Positions 53,488-63,030 of a stretch of DNA of 64,000 nt are shown here, one piece after another; position 1 is the first letter of the stretch, and each line of letters starts with the position of its first letter. The DNA lies in assembly GCF_038003525.1 (NCBI RefSeq), contig NZ_JBBOPI010000001.1:1169001-1233000 (forward strand). The letters are read 5' to 3'. The notes under the pieces are model-generated. The model had not been told where the DNA came from and made no database searches. It saw nothing but the letters and a program-made list of their open reading frames with translations. The translations under genes and the position numbers were made by a program. The DNA is from Solibacillus sp. FSL H8-0538 (GTDB lineage Bacteria > Bacillota > Bacilli > Bacillales_A > Planococcaceae).

Positions 53488-54043
53488 GGCACTACTTTTC
53501 GTCGTAGGAGACGAGGGGATGTCCGTAAAACAATTAGCGCAGTATTTAGAAGTAGAACCAATGGATATTGAAGCGGGACTTAGTGAATTGCAAACGCAAT
53601 ATGAGGAATCAGAAGTGCGCGGCATTACATTAAAACAGCTTGCTGGATCGTATCAAATAACAACGAAGCCTGCTTTAGCTGACGCTATTAAAAAGCTTGT
53701 TGAAAACCCAACGAATCAAGTATTAACGGCTGCCTCACTAGAGGTATTGGCCATTATTGCATATAAACAGCCGATTACACGTGCTGAGGTTGAGGATTTA
53801 CGCGGCGTAAAAAGTGAACGTCCGATTGCGACACTTGTCTCGCGTGCATTAGTGCAGGAAGTAGGGCGAGCAGAAGGAACTGGACGTGCCATTTTATATG
53901 GTACAACAAAGGAATTTTTAAATTACTTTGGCTTAAAAAGTCTGCAGGAGCTACCCCCGTTGCCGGATGCAGCACAAGCTGAGGAAGAGCAAGAAACGGA
54001 TTTATTTTTAACGAAGTTTCAAGAAACTTTTAACCAAAACTAA
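53456..54043 (+). CDS. scpB: ScpB, condensin accessory subunit
   Basis: The 195-residue protein has two winged-helix domains, including KIEALLFVVGDEGMSVKQLA and VLAIIAYKQPITRAEVEDLR with GVKSERPIATL. It binds ScpA as a dimer. I chose ATG 53456 because AAAGGAGG lies before it inside scpA; the 32-bp overlap implies coupled translation. Next comes dacB, 12 bp later. Confidence 0.95.
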   Translation: MNSNNLMSKIEALLFVVGDEGMSVKQLAQYLEVEPMDIEAGLSELQTQYEESEVRGITLKQLAGSYQITTKPALADAIKKLVENPTNQVLTAASLEVLAIIAYKQPITRAEVEDLRGVKSERPIATLVSRALVQEVGRAEGTGRAILYGTTKEFLNYFGLKSLQELPPLPDAAQAEEEQETDLFLTKFQETFNQN

Positions 54044-54055
54044 AGGAGTGGCTCG

Positions 54056-55033
54056 TTGAAAAAGTGGGCAATGGTGCTCGTATTATTTGCTAGCCTTGTG
54101 TTGCATGGATTACCAATTCAGGCTGCCGGCAGTGGGTACGCCGTGATTGATGCGCAAACAGGACGCCTACTTGAAGGGGTGAATCCGCATGCACAGCTGC
54201 CCATCGCAAGTTTAACGAAAATGTGGACGGCGCTTGTAGTAATTGAAAATAGTAGTGATCTTCAAGAAAAAGTTGTTATTTCACAGCAGGCTGTTGCGAG
54301 TGAGGGTTCGTCCATTTATTTGGAGGTAGGCGATGAGTGGACGATTGAGGAACTTTTATATGGCTTGTTACTTCGGTCTGGAAATGACGCTGCCTATGCG
54401 CTTGCTGAGCATGTTGGTGGCTCAAAAGAAGGCTTTGTCCATTTAATGAATGAAAAGGCCTTATTTTATGGATTAACAAATACAAACTTTGATAATCCTT
54501 CTGGGTTGCATGCTGAGACACACTTATCAAGTGCCTATGATACGGCGCGCATGCTACAAATTGCTATGAAAAATCCGGATTTTCGACGCATTGCCTCCAC
54601 GAAAATTTATAAAGGGACCGTTGCATGGCAGAACAAGCATCGTTTGCTGCATAGTGACATTGGAGCGGTTGCTGGTAAAACAGGTTATACAAAAGTGGCA
54701 GGACGAACACTTGCTACTTATTTTGAACGGGAACAAAAAAAATTCGTTGTCGTCACAATAAATGAAGGCAATGATTGGAATGTTCACAAATCCTTAGCAC
54801 AAAAGGTTGATAATGGATACGAAGTTGTGACACTTGCAAAAAAAGGGAATTATTCATTAAGTGGTGCAAAGGTTAAGCTGAATGAGCCGATCTCGCTGTT
54901 GCTGAAAAGAGAAGAAGTTAAGCAAATTCAGCATGTTGTCCATCTTTCAAGAAACGAGGCGTCAAATACAGCGATTTGGCATGTATTTCTACAAAACCGT
55001 GTAATTTTTTCGAAACGTGTGGAGAGAAAGTAA
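54056..55033 (+). CDS. dacB: D-alanyl-D-alanine carboxypeptidase (DacB/PBP5-like)
   Basis: The 325-residue protein has a signal peptide (MVLVLFASLVLHGLPIQAAG) and the penicillin-binding motifs Ser52-x-x-Lys55 (SLTK), SGN (108-110) and KTG (208-210). It trims the terminal D-Ala of peptidoglycan stems. Position after scpB matches B. subtilis dacB, which acts in spore cortex; the protein is shorter at its C-terminus. The start is TTG at 54056 after AAAGGAGTGG. spmA and spmB, which follow dacB in B. subtilis, are absent before rluB. Confidence 0.88.
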   Translation: MKKWAMVLVLFASLVLHGLPIQAAGSGYAVIDAQTGRLLEGVNPHAQLPIASLTKMWTALVVIENSSDLQEKVVISQQAVASEGSSIYLEVGDEWTIEELLYGLLLRSGNDAAYALAEHVGGSKEGFVHLMNEKALFYGLTNTNFDNPSGLHAETHLSSAYDTARMLQIAMKNPDFRRIASTKIYKGTVAWQNKHRLLHSDIGAVAGKTGYTKVAGRTLATYFEREQKKFVVVTINEGNDWNVHKSLAQKVDNGYEVVTLAKKGNYSLSGAKVKLNEPISLLLKREEVKQIQHVVHLSRNEASNTAIWHVFLQNRVIFSKRVERK

Positions 55034-55061
55034 GACGGCTAACATAGCGGTCTTCTTTTTT
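55031..55061 (+). terminator. Probable terminator of scpAB-dacB
   Basis: AAGAC-GCTA pairs with TAGC-GTCTT around three bases, with one unpaired G on each side, followed by CTTTTTTT. Confidence 0.7.
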
Positions 55062-55160
55062 TGCATGGAAAAAAATAGTGGATTATATCGTCGCACATGT
55101 CGAAATAAGTTATTTCCCTTTAATAATCAAGTAAAGTATGCAATAATTTTCAACAGAATA

Positions 55161-55220
55161 GGGCTAACAGGATGTTAGCCCGGTAACCGTTGCCACAGGA
55201 CGTGGCGGTATTAGGTTATC
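55161..55220 (-). ncRNA. Bacillaceae-1-like two-hairpin RNA element, copy 2
   Basis: GGCTAAC-AGGAT-GTTAGCC (55162-55180) is followed by GGTAACC...GGTTATC enclosing GCCAC-AGGAC-GTGGC. On the minus strand both loops read RUCCU (AUCCU and GUCCU), as I recall for the Bacillaceae-1 motif. This is the best-preserved copy in the window. Confidence 0.6.
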
Positions 55221-55229
55221 CTCCCTGAA

Positions 55230-55282
55230 ACAGGATGTTAGCCCGATAACCGTTGCCACACGACGTGGCGTTTTAGGTTAAT
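55230..55282 (-). ncRNA. Bacillaceae-1-like element, degenerate tandem copy 3
   Basis: It repeats copy 2 about 68 bp later. The left arm of the first hairpin is decayed and the second loop is ACGAC. The stem GCCAC/GTGGC and the outer TAACC/GGTTA are kept. The rest of 55062-55358 has no recognised feature. Confidence 0.5.
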
Positions 55283-55358
55283 TAATTTATGAAGTCTAGC
55301 TTTGTCGAATGCATGGGTTGCATGCGCAAAGCTGTCTATCAATCAATGAGGTGAGCTT

Positions 55359-56093
55359 ATGGAAAGATTACAAAAGGTTATTGCATACGCTGGTGTTGCA
55401 TCAAGACGTAAAGCAGAACAATTAATTGTCGAAGGTAAGGTTAAGGTTAACGGTAAAGTCGTGAAGGAGCTTGGTACAAAAGTAGCGGCATCTGATGAAA
55501 TTGAGGTTGAAGGTGTAAAATTAGAGAAAGAAGATAAAGTGTACTTCTTACTTTATAAACCACGTGGCTATATTTCCGCTGTAACAGACGATAAGGGACG
55601 TAAAACAGTAACGGATATTTTCAAAAAGAAAGTGTACCAACGTATTTTCCCTGTAGGACGTCTAGATTATGATACGACGGGTTTATTGCTGTTGACGAAT
55701 GATGGTGAATTTTCTTATCAGTTAACACATCCGAAATTTAAAATCGACAAAACGTATATTGCACGCGTAAAAGGAGTTCCTACGAAAGAGGGACTAATGA
55801 AATTACAAAGTGGGATTAAACTCGAAGATGGAAAAACAGCTCCAGCCAAAGTAAGTATGACTTCTTATGATGAAGCTGCGGGTAAAGCAATTTGTGAAAT
55901 TACCATTCACGAAGGTAAAAACCGTCAAGTACGTCGTATGTTTGAAGCAATTGGCACACCAGTTGTGAAACTTAAACGTGAGCGTTTCGCCTTTTTAGAC
56001 CTTGGTGGTTTAGTTCCTGGCGAATACCGCGAGTTAACAAAACATGAAGTAAAATTACTGCGCGTATTAGCCGAAACAGGTAAGTTGGATTAA
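55359..56093 (+). CDS. rluB: RluB, 23S rRNA pseudouridine synthase
   Basis: The 244-residue protein has an S4 RNA-binding domain (residues 1-60, ERLQKVIAYAGVASRRKAEQ) and the RsuA-family catalytic domain with GRLDYDTTGLLLLTNDG (catalytic Asp near residue 105) and IHEGKNRQVRRMFEAIG. It modifies helix 89 of 23S rRNA in relatives. The position between dacB and resA matches B. subtilis (ypuL). GAGGTGAG precedes the ATG. Confidence 0.94.
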   Translation: MERLQKVIAYAGVASRRKAEQLIVEGKVKVNGKVVKELGTKVAASDEIEVEGVKLEKEDKVYFLLYKPRGYISAVTDDKGRKTVTDIFKKKVYQRIFPVGRLDYDTTGLLLLTNDGEFSYQLTHPKFKIDKTYIARVKGVPTKEGLMKLQSGIKLEDGKTAPAKVSMTSYDEAAGKAICEITIHEGKNRQVRRMFEAIGTPVVKLKRERFAFLDLGGLVPGEYRELTKHEVKLLRVLAETGKLD

Positions 56094-56209
56094 CACTAAC
56101 CAATTAGTGGAAACGTTCATAAATCATTCGAATTAAACGAAAAAAGCATACGTTTTCTTTGCTATAATGGATAAAGATATAGCGTTTTTCGGGGGGAGGA
56201 TTTAAGTAC

Positions 56210-56743
56210 ATGGATCATAAGAAAAAACGATCGATTACTCGCGGTATCATTTTAACCGTACTTATTTTAGCGATTGCCTATACAGTATTTACAACAGCCA
56301 TGAAAGATGAAGTGGAAATACTAAAGATTGGCGCTGAGGCACCTGATTTTGCATTAGTCGATTTAAACGGCAACACACATCGCCTATCAGATTATGAAGG
56401 ACAAGGCGTGTTTTTAAATTTCTGGGGAACTTGGTGTGAGCCTTGTGAAAAAGAAATGCCCGCAATGAATCGTCAGTATGCATCATTTAAAGATCAAGGT
56501 GTACAAGTATTAGCAGTGAATTTTGCACAGTCTGATTTCGAAGTACAAAAATATGTAGCAAATATGGGTTTAAACTTCCCGGTAGCTATTGATAAAACGA
56601 AAAGTGTATTTACGGCTTATAATATTAACCCATTGCCAACAACAATTTTAATTAATCCAGAAGGTAAAGTGGAAAAAATTATTACGGGCGAAATGAGTGA
56701 GGCGCAAATTTCCTCGTTCATGGAGTCAATTAAGCCGGAATAG
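56210..56743 (+). CDS. resA: ResA, membrane-bound thiol-disulfide reductase for cytochrome c maturation
   Basis: The 177-residue protein has one membrane anchor (about residues 11-30) and an extracytoplasmic thioredoxin fold with Cys76-x-x-Cys79 in WGTWCEPCEKEMP, plus the cis-Pro loop NPLPTTILI. It keeps the haem-binding cysteines of apocytochrome c reduced. It heads resABC; GGGGGGAGG precedes the ATG. Confidence 0.95.
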   Translation: MDHKKKRSITRGIILTVLILAIAYTVFTTAMKDEVEILKIGAEAPDFALVDLNGNTHRLSDYEGQGVFLNFWGTWCEPCEKEMPAMNRQYASFKDQGVQVLAVNFAQSDFEVQKYVANMGLNFPVAIDKTKSVFTAYNINPLPTTILINPEGKVEKIITGEMSEAQISSFMESIKPE

Positions 56744-56752
56744 GAGTTTTAC

Positions 56753-58408
56753 ATGATGAAAAAAATCATTTGCGAATGCGGTCATGAAAACCCAGTAGGC
56801 ACAAAGCTATGTGCGAAATGTGGACGTCCTTTAACAGAAGAGGAAAAAGGGAAGAAACTCGTAGATATGCGCTATGACGGGATTGCCATCCGCTCAAAAA
56901 CCTATAATAAATCAATTATCGACAAAGTATGGAACTTCTTCTCAAGTGTTAAAGTTGGGATTGCGCTTATTTTAATCAACTTAATTGCAGCATCTATCGG
57001 TACGATTTTACCGCAAGAATTTTATGTTAGCGTGTCTTCAGAAACTGAAAAAGCTGCTTATTATGAAGACATATACGGCTCGTTTGGTAAATTATATTAT
57101 GAGCTAGGCTTATCCAATTTATATACTTCATGGTGGTTCCAAATTTTAGTTGGGATGCTCGGTATTTCAATTATTATCGCTAGTTTAGACCGTGGAATTC
57201 CATTACACAAGTCGTTGAAAAACCAACGTGTAAAACGTCACGTGAGCTTTATGAAGCGTCAACGTGTTGTTGCGGAAGGTCCGGTAACAGTTGAGGGTGA
57301 AGATACGCTTTCACTCGTTGAACAAAAGATGAAGGCTTTAAAATACAATGTGCGCCGTGAAGATAAGGCGCTTTTAGCAGAACGTGGTCGCTTTGCCCGT
57401 TACGGTCCGTACATAAACCATGTTGGCTTAATCGTCTTTTTACTAGGTATTATGCTACGTCTACTTCCAGGGTTTTATATAGACGAATCAATGTGGCTTC
57501 GCGAAGGTGAAACCCGTGCAATTCCTGGGATGGAAGGCTATTTCTTGGAAAGCGAAAAATTTATACTAGACACATATGATAATGATCCACAAGGTGAGCA
57601 ACTTAAACAAGGTGTGAACGTAGTTGCAAAAAACTTCCAAACGAACGTTTTGCTTTATAAACAAAAAGAGGGCGCAGTTGCAGGTCAAACAGATGACCTC
57701 GAGGAAGTAAAAGATTACGAAATCCGTGTAAACCACCCGTTAAAAGAAGACGGTTATGCAATTTATCAAATGGACTACCGTTTAAATGAGTTAAAGGCGA
57801 TGATTTTCGAGTTAACGAATAAAGAGACAGGTGAGTCTTTAGGCCAAATTAATATCGATTTAACAAACCCGAAAGATGAGTATATTTTGGGCGACGAAAC
57901 AAAAGTCCAACTAATGTCGTATTATCCAGATTTCTCTGGATTTGAAGAGGGCGTTCCACAAACAGCAACGGCTATACCAAATAATCCAGCATTTATTTTC
58001 AAAATGATTACACCGGACAAACCAAAAGGCGAAACAAGCTTTGTTGCGATTAAACAAACATTAGAGCCATCAGGTGAAAATGTTTATAAAATGAAGTTTG
58101 CTAATGTAGAAACACGTAGCATGTCAGGTTTAACTGTTCGTAAAGATAAAACTCTCTCTGTCTTAATTATTGGGGGGATTATATTTATGCTAGGTGTTGT
58201 AATCGGTTCCTATTGGAATCACCGTCGTATATGGGTGGAACAATTAGAGGACGGCACACTCCGTCTTGCTGCACATACAAATAAAAACTGGTTCAGTATT
58301 AAGAAAGATTTAGATTCAATAACTGAGTTTGCTCATCTACCTCAATATGTGGATCAAGCAGAAGTCGATACAGAAGAGAAAGAAACGAAAGGTGATAAAA
58401 CCGTATGA
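56753..58408 (+). CDS. resB: ResB, cytochrome c synthesis (Ccs1) protein
   Basis: The 551-residue protein opens with a small zinc-ribbon-like stretch ([18 protein letters not shown]), then membrane helices near residues 68-85, 125-145, 215-235 and 470-490. A large extracytoplasmic domain lies between the last two. With ResC it transports haem and ligates it to cytochrome c. Signatures include [20 protein letters not shown] and [20 protein letters not shown]. The ATG follows resA after 9 bp, and the stop overlaps resC. Confidence 0.95.
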   Translation: MMKKIICECGHENPVGTKLCAKCGRPLTEEEKGKKLVDMRYDGIAIRSKTYNKSIIDKVWNFFSSVKVGIALILINLIAASIGTILPQEFYVSVSSETEKAAYYEDIYGSFGKLYYELGLSNLYTSWWFQILVGMLGISIIIASLDRGIPLHKSLKNQRVKRHVSFMKRQRVVAEGPVTVEGEDTLSLVEQKMKALKYNVRREDKALLAERGRFARYGPYINHVGLIVFLLGIMLRLLPGFYIDESMWLREGETRAIPGMEGYFLESEKFILDTYDNDPQGEQLKQGVNVVAKNFQTNVLLYKQKEGAVAGQTDDLEEVKDYEIRVNHPLKEDGYAIYQMDYRLNELKAMIFELTNKETGESLGQINIDLTNPKDEYILGDETKVQLMSYYPDFSGFEEGVPQTATAIPNNPAFIFKMITPDKPKGETSFVAIKQTLEPSGENVYKMKFANVETRSMSGLTVRKDKTLSVLIIGGIIFMLGVVIGSYWNHRRIWVEQLEDGTLRLAAHTNKNWFSIKKDLDSITEFAHLPQYVDQAEVDTEEKETKGDKTV

Positions 58409-59592
58409 GTTTGATTGATTTAAGCGGTAATTTACTATTTACTGCTTTCCTAGCATACTTAATTGCTACGCTATTATTTGGTGGAGCAATCAAAGGTTCA
58501 CAAAATGATACTGCAGTAGCACGCGCTGAAAAATGGGGCAAGCTAGCAATTATCGTAACAATTATTGGGTTCTTAGCTCAACTAGGCTACTTTATTACCC
58601 GTTGGATTTACACAGGTCATGCACCTGTAAGTAATATGTTTGAATTTACGACAGCATTCGGCATGTTCATCGTACTATCATTCATTTTAATCTACTTTCT
58701 TTATCGTGTATCAGCACTTGGTGTTGTGGCGCTACCAATCGCGCTTTTAATTATTGCTTACGCATCAATGTTCCCGAGTGAAGTCAGCCCACTAGTGCCT
58801 TCACTACAAAGCCATTGGTTAACAATTCACGTGATTACTGCAGCACTTGGCCAATCTATTTTATCGATTAGTGCGGTTGCAGGGTTAATTTACTTGTTGA
58901 AAAATGTTGATTTAACGAAGAAATCAAAAGAACGTTTCTGGTTAGAAGCCGTAATGTTCTCCTTAGTATTAGTTGTAGGCTTTATTGTGTCATCCGTAAC
59001 ATTTAATGCGATGGGTTATGAGTCGAAATTTGATTACACAAATAAAGAAGGTATCGCAAGCGAAATTACGTATAACGTGCCAGCTATTTTTGGTATGAAT
59101 GATTACGTTGTTTTATCTGAGGATAAAATGGCGCCATTAGCAGAAATGCCTGCATTAATTGATGCGCGTAAGCTTTCAACGGTTGTTTGGTCGATTATTT
59201 TCGGTACGATTATTTATGTTTTAGTCCGTCTCATAACACGACGTTCGATTTCTTCTATGATTCAGCCATTGTTAAAACGTGTGAATTCACAATTAATGGA
59301 TGAAATTGGTTACCGCTCAGTGCTAATCGGTTTCCCGGTATTTACATTAGGCGCACTAATCTTCGCCATGATTTGGGCGCAAGTTGCGTGGAGCCGTTTC
59401 TGGGGCTGGGATCCAAAAGAAGTATGGGCACTGATTACATTTTTATTCTATGCAGCATACCTTCACTTACGCCTATCAAAAGGCTGGGAAGGTAAAAAGA
59501 GTGCTTGGCTAACAGTTATTGGTTTCGCTATTATTATGTTCAACTTAGTTGCAGTGAACTTAATTATTGCTGGTTTACACTCTTACGCATAA
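58405..59592 (+). CDS. resC: ResC, haem-handling cytochrome c synthesis protein (CcsA/CcsB type)
   Basis: The 395-residue membrane protein has eight or more helices and the tryptophan-rich haem-binding motif [16 protein letters not shown] near residue 335, with conserved histidines near HWLTIHV (about 135) and AAYLHLRLS. The four-base overlap with resB indicates coupling. A 315-bp region with two long hairpins separates it from resD. Confidence 0.95.
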   Translation: MSLIDLSGNLLFTAFLAYLIATLLFGGAIKGSQNDTAVARAEKWGKLAIIVTIIGFLAQLGYFITRWIYTGHAPVSNMFEFTTAFGMFIVLSFILIYFLYRVSALGVVALPIALLIIAYASMFPSEVSPLVPSLQSHWLTIHVITAALGQSILSISAVAGLIYLLKNVDLTKKSKERFWLEAVMFSLVLVVGFIVSSVTFNAMGYESKFDYTNKEGIASEITYNVPAIFGMNDYVVLSEDKMAPLAEMPALIDARKLSTVVWSIIFGTIIYVLVRLITRRSISSMIQPLLKRVNSQLMDEIGYRSVLIGFPVFTLGALIFAMIWAQVAWSRFWGWDPKEVWALITFLFYAAYLHLRLSKGWEGKKSAWLTVIGFAIIMFNLVAVNLIIAGLHSYA

Positions 59593-59677
59593 CGAGTAGC
59601 GATATAATTTCAAGGCTATGTATAAGTAAAATTGTTGTTATAGAGGAATTGAATAATAGTAGTTAAAATTTATCACA

Positions 59678-59760
59678 ACCGTGCCTAACATAAAGCGCGA
59701 AGACGAACCGTAGGAGACCACTACAGTGGGCTCATGCGGTTTGTGCGCTAGCACGGTTGG
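59678..59760. other. Long nested hairpin between resC and resD
   Basis: CAACCGTGC pairs perfectly with GCACGGTTG at the base. Above it GCGC/GCGC, GAACCG/CGGTTTG and CCACT-AC-AGTGG stack with internal loops. It has no T tract. Candidate RNA structure or dispersed repeat; no second copy was seen in the window. Confidence 0.55.
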
Positions 59761-59792
59761 ATAGCAAATAAAATATTAGAAGCGTTTAACTG

Positions 59793-59853
59793 CGCCAAAT
59801 GCAAAAAGAAAGTTCTTCTCATTATTGGGTAGAGCTTTTCTTTTCATTTGGCG
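59793..59853. other. Second hairpin just upstream of resD
   Basis: CGCCAAATG (59793-59801) pairs with CATTTGGCG (59845-59853), and the inner AAAAGAAA pairs with TTTTCTTTT. It ends about 55 bases before the resD start and may terminate resABC or shape resDE expression. Confidence 0.55.
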
Positions 59854-59907
59854 TACTAAATTGTACAATAGAGTAGAGAAATAGAGAACTCGAAAGGGGA
59901 AACACCA

Positions 59908-60624
59908 GTGTCTGAAAATATTTCTGTCCTAATTGTAGATGATGAAGACCGAATTCGTCGGTTATTGAAAATGTATTTAGAGCGTGAAGGCTATACGGTG
60001 GATGAAGCCGAAAATGGAGAAGAGGCAATTGAGAAGGCATTTGAAAATGACTATCATTGCATTCTTTTAGATATTATGATGCCTGAAAAGGATGGCCTCC
60101 AAGCATGTGGGGAAATTCGTGAAAAGAAAACAACACCAATTATTCTATTAACTGCAAAAGGTGAAGAAGCAAACCGCGTGCAGGGCTTTGAACTTGGAGC
60201 GGATGATTATATCGTGAAGCCGTTCAGCCCGCGTGAGGTAGTCCTACGTGTGAAGGCGATCTTAAGACGCTCTTCTGCGTTCTCACCAGTATCAAATCCG
60301 TCTTCTTCAAAAGATTTAGTCGTCTTCCCGCATTTAACAATTGATCATGATGCGCACCGTGTAACAGCGGATGCTACGGAAGTTAATTTAACACCAAAAG
60401 AATATGAACTGTTATACTTTTTAGCAAAATCACCAGATAAAGTGTTTGACCGTGAACAACTGTTAAAAGAAGTGTGGCATTATGATTTCTTCGGAGACCT
60501 GCGCACAGTCGATACACATGTAAAGCGTTTACGTGAAAAGTTGAACCGTGTTTCTGAAAATGCGGCAAAAATGATCGTAACTGTTTGGGGCGTTGGCTAT
60601 AAATTTGAGGTCGTGAATGAATAG
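59908..60624 (+). CDS. resD: ResD, response regulator (OmpR family)
   Basis: The 238-residue protein has a receiver domain (VDDEDRIRRLLKMYLEREGY, phospho-Asp in CILLDIMMPEKDG near residue 56, Lys in DDYIVKPFSPRE) and a winged-helix DNA-binding domain (about 130-235, TPKEYELLYFLAKSPDKVF). It governs aerobic and anaerobic respiration genes with ResE. The start is GTG at 59908 after GAAAGGGG. The resE ATG overlaps its end by 8 bp. Confidence 0.94.
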   Translation: MSENISVLIVDDEDRIRRLLKMYLEREGYTVDEAENGEEAIEKAFENDYHCILLDIMMPEKDGLQACGEIREKKTTPIILLTAKGEEANRVQGFELGADDYIVKPFSPREVVLRVKAILRRSSAFSPVSNPSSSKDLVVFPHLTIDHDAHRVTADATEVNLTPKEYELLYFLAKSPDKVFDREQLLKEVWHYDFFGDLRTVDTHVKRLREKLNRVSENAAKMIVTVWGVGYKFEVVNE

Positions 60625-62389
60625 AATATGGAATAGTATTGTCGGGAAGCTATGGGTAACCATATTGCTTCTCGTTTCATTTGTACTTTTTGTATTTACG
60701 GTATTAATGTTAGAATTCCTTGAAAACTATCATAATCAGCAGGCAGAAAGCTCACTTCGTCAAACGGCTGCAACAATTGCGAGCATTGTTGATGACGAGC
60801 AAGTGAACAGTATCTCGATTGAAATAATTAAAGAAATACTGAATGAGCATACAAATGCATTAATAGCAGAAAATCCAAACAAAGTCGTTTATGCTGTGCA
60901 GGATGGCGTAAATAGCGAAAGCATCCAGCAAAGTATTTTAACGAATAAAGCATTTGAGGAAATTTACGCTTCAATGAAACCGATTAGCAAGGAGCTCATT
61001 TTACCGTCCAATACAGAAAAGGGTAAAATGGATTCCTATGTGGTTCTCGGATTCCCATTGAAAAGTGAAAATGAGATGCATGGAGCAGTTTTTATTTATC
61101 AAAATCCAGACGCTATCCATCAAACGAGTAGAGAAACGACGAAAATTGTGTTTTTATCTGCGACCATCGCCTTTATTTTAACGACGATTTTTGCATTTTT
61201 CCTCTCCTCTCGTATTACTTACCCACTGCGTAAAATGCGAGAGCATGCGTTTGAACTGGCAAAAGGGCGCTTTGATTCGAAATTACCCACGAAGCAAAAC
61301 GATGAAATTGGTCAGCTAGCTGTAGCCTTTAACCAAATGGGCCGCCAGCTAAAACATCATTTAGAAGTAATTAATCAAGAAAAAGAGCAGCTATCAAGCA
61401 TATTAACGTCAATGACGGATGCGGTTATTACCTTTAACCGAGATCGTACAATTTTAGTAAGCAATCCACCTGCTGATCGTTTATTGCAAAAGTGGTTTAT
61501 TAGTAAAGGGTCACAAAGTGCAAAACCGATTCCACCAGAGCTTTATCATATGTTAGACCATGTTCTAGATTTTGAGGATAAGCTAGAAGAGGAACTGTCG
61601 ATGGAAGGTTCCTATTATGGCATAACGTTTAGTCCGTTATATAGCGGCGAGGCCATTCGTGGTGCAGTTGCGGTCATCCGAGATAAAACCGAACAAAACC
61701 GTTTAGAGAAGTTGCGATCCGACTTTATCGCCAATGTTTCTCATGAGTTACGTACACCAATAGCAATGCTTCAGGGCTATTCCGAGGCGATTTTAGACGA
61801 CGTCGTGACAAGTGACGAAGAGCGTAATGAGATGATTCGTATCATTTATGATGAATCGCAGCGTATGGGTCGATTAGTAACGGATTTATTAGATTTGGCA
61901 CGCATGGAATCAGGGCATATGACCTTGTATAAAGAAAATGTACCAATGGTGTCTGTTGTAGAGCGCATGACGCACAAATTCGGTCAGGTAGCCAAGGAAA
62001 AACAAGTGAATTTACGTTTTGAAACGGAATTTACACCGACCGCGATGATTCATATTGACGAAGACCGCATTGAACAAGTATTAACAAATTTAATTGATAA
62101 TGCACTCCGTCATACGCCAGAAGAGGGCTCCGTTACGGTATCTTTACTTAAAGAGCAAACGTATGCCAAAATACAAGTACGCGATACAGGTGTTGGAATT
62201 CCACAAGACGATCTGCCATATGTATTTGAACGTTTCTATAAAGCTGATAAAGCACGTACACGTTCAAAAGGAGGCACAGGTCTCGGCCTAGCCATTGCGC
62301 GCAATATTGTAGAGGCACATAAAGGAACTATAGCGGTTAATAGTGTTGAAAAAGAAGGAACTACCTTTACGTTCTACTTGCCAATATAA
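60617..62389 (+). CDS. resE: ResE, sensor histidine kinase
   Basis: The 590-residue kinase has two membrane helices (about 10-33 and 175-197) around an extracytoplasmic sensor. HAMP (about 198-250), a PAS-like domain (about 255-355), HisKA with phospho-His in NVSHELRTPIAML and HATPase with NLIDNALRHTPEEG, DTGVGIP and GGTGLGLAIARN follow. It phosphorylates ResD in response to oxygen or redox state. A strong terminator follows. Confidence 0.94.
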   Translation: MNRIWNSIVGKLWVTILLLVSFVLFVFTVLMLEFLENYHNQQAESSLRQTAATIASIVDDEQVNSISIEIIKEILNEHTNALIAENPNKVVYAVQDGVNSESIQQSILTNKAFEEIYASMKPISKELILPSNTEKGKMDSYVVLGFPLKSENEMHGAVFIYQNPDAIHQTSRETTKIVFLSATIAFILTTIFAFFLSSRITYPLRKMREHAFELAKGRFDSKLPTKQNDEIGQLAVAFNQMGRQLKHHLEVINQEKEQLSSILTSMTDAVITFNRDRTILVSNPPADRLLQKWFISKGSQSAKPIPPELYHMLDHVLDFEDKLEEELSMEGSYYGITFSPLYSGEAIRGAVAVIRDKTEQNRLEKLRSDFIANVSHELRTPIAMLQGYSEAILDDVVTSDEERNEMIRIIYDESQRMGRLVTDLLDLARMESGHMTLYKENVPMVSVVERMTHKFGQVAKEKQVNLRFETEFTPTAMIHIDEDRIEQVLTNLIDNALRHTPEEGSVTVSLLKEQTYAKIQVRDTGVGIPQDDLPYVFERFYKADKARTRSKGGTGLGLAIARNIVEAHKGTIAVNSVEKEGTTFTFYLPI

Positions 62390-62430
62390 AAAAGGTGCTG
62401 CTACTATTTTTTTCGTAGCACACCTTTTTT
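62388..62430 (+). terminator. Rho-independent terminator of resDE
   Basis: AAAAAAGGTG and TGCTAC pair with GTAGCA and CACCTTTTTT around a T-rich loop. Confidence 0.93.
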
Positions 62431-62443
62431 AACATACATACGT

Positions 62444-62469
62444 TGAAACTTTTCGTAATTCGTAACGAC
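62444..62469 (+). promoter_or_regulatory. Candidate ECF (SigX-type) promoter of sigX
   Basis: TGAAAC (62444-62449) lies 16 bp from CGAC (62466-62469), matching the ECF pattern TGtAAC-N16/17-CGAC and implying autoregulation. Confidence 0.65.
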
Positions 62470-62496
62470 AAATAAGTAGGAACGGAGGTGGAGTGG

Positions 62497-63030
62497 GTGA
62501 AAGAATCCATATTCCATCGATTATATGATGTATACCATCAGGATGTATTTAATTTCTTAATCTATTTAGTGAAAAATCGTTCTGTAGCGGAGGATTTATC
62601 GCATGAAGTTTATGTGCGTGTACTTAAAGCTTACTCTCGATTTGAAGGCAAGAGTAGCGAGAAAACCTGGTTATTTTCCATTGCGAAAAATGTAGCAATT
62701 GACCATTTTCGCAAAAATGCTGTGCAAAATCGTCATTCATTTACAGCATTTGAATGGGAAACGGAGCAACTGTATTCCCCTTTGCAAACACCAGAGCAAT
62801 TTACTGAGCTGAGCGATCAACTGCGGGAGGTACTAGAAGCGCTAGAACAGTGTACGGGCGATCAAAAAATGGTGATTGTCATGCGTTATTTCCAAGAACT
62901 CTCGATTACAGAGACAGCAGAAATTTTAGGCTGGTCTGAAGGTAAAGTGAAGACGACGCAACACCGAGCGATTAAACAATTAAAAGATTTACTTATAAGC
63001 AATGAAGATAAGGAGGCGAATTCATTATGA
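62497..63030 (+). CDS. sigX: SigX, ECF sigma factor
   Basis: The 177-residue ECF sigma factor has region 2 (DVFNFLIYLVKNRSVAEDLS, GKSSEKTWLFSIAKNVAIDH) and region 4 (LSITETAEILGWSEGKVKTT). It is close to B. subtilis SigX, which controls cell-surface charge and resistance to cationic peptides. I chose GTG 62497, six bases after GGAGGTG; a GTG at 62488 overlaps that site. The stop overlaps the rsiX ATG (ATGA). Confidence 0.93.
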   Translation: MKESIFHRLYDVYHQDVFNFLIYLVKNRSVAEDLSHEVYVRVLKAYSRFEGKSSEKTWLFSIAKNVAIDHFRKNAVQNRHSFTAFEWETEQLYSPLQTPEQFTELSDQLREVLEALEQCTGDQKMVIVMRYFQELSITETAEILGWSEGKVKTTQHRAIKQLKDLLISNEDKEANSL

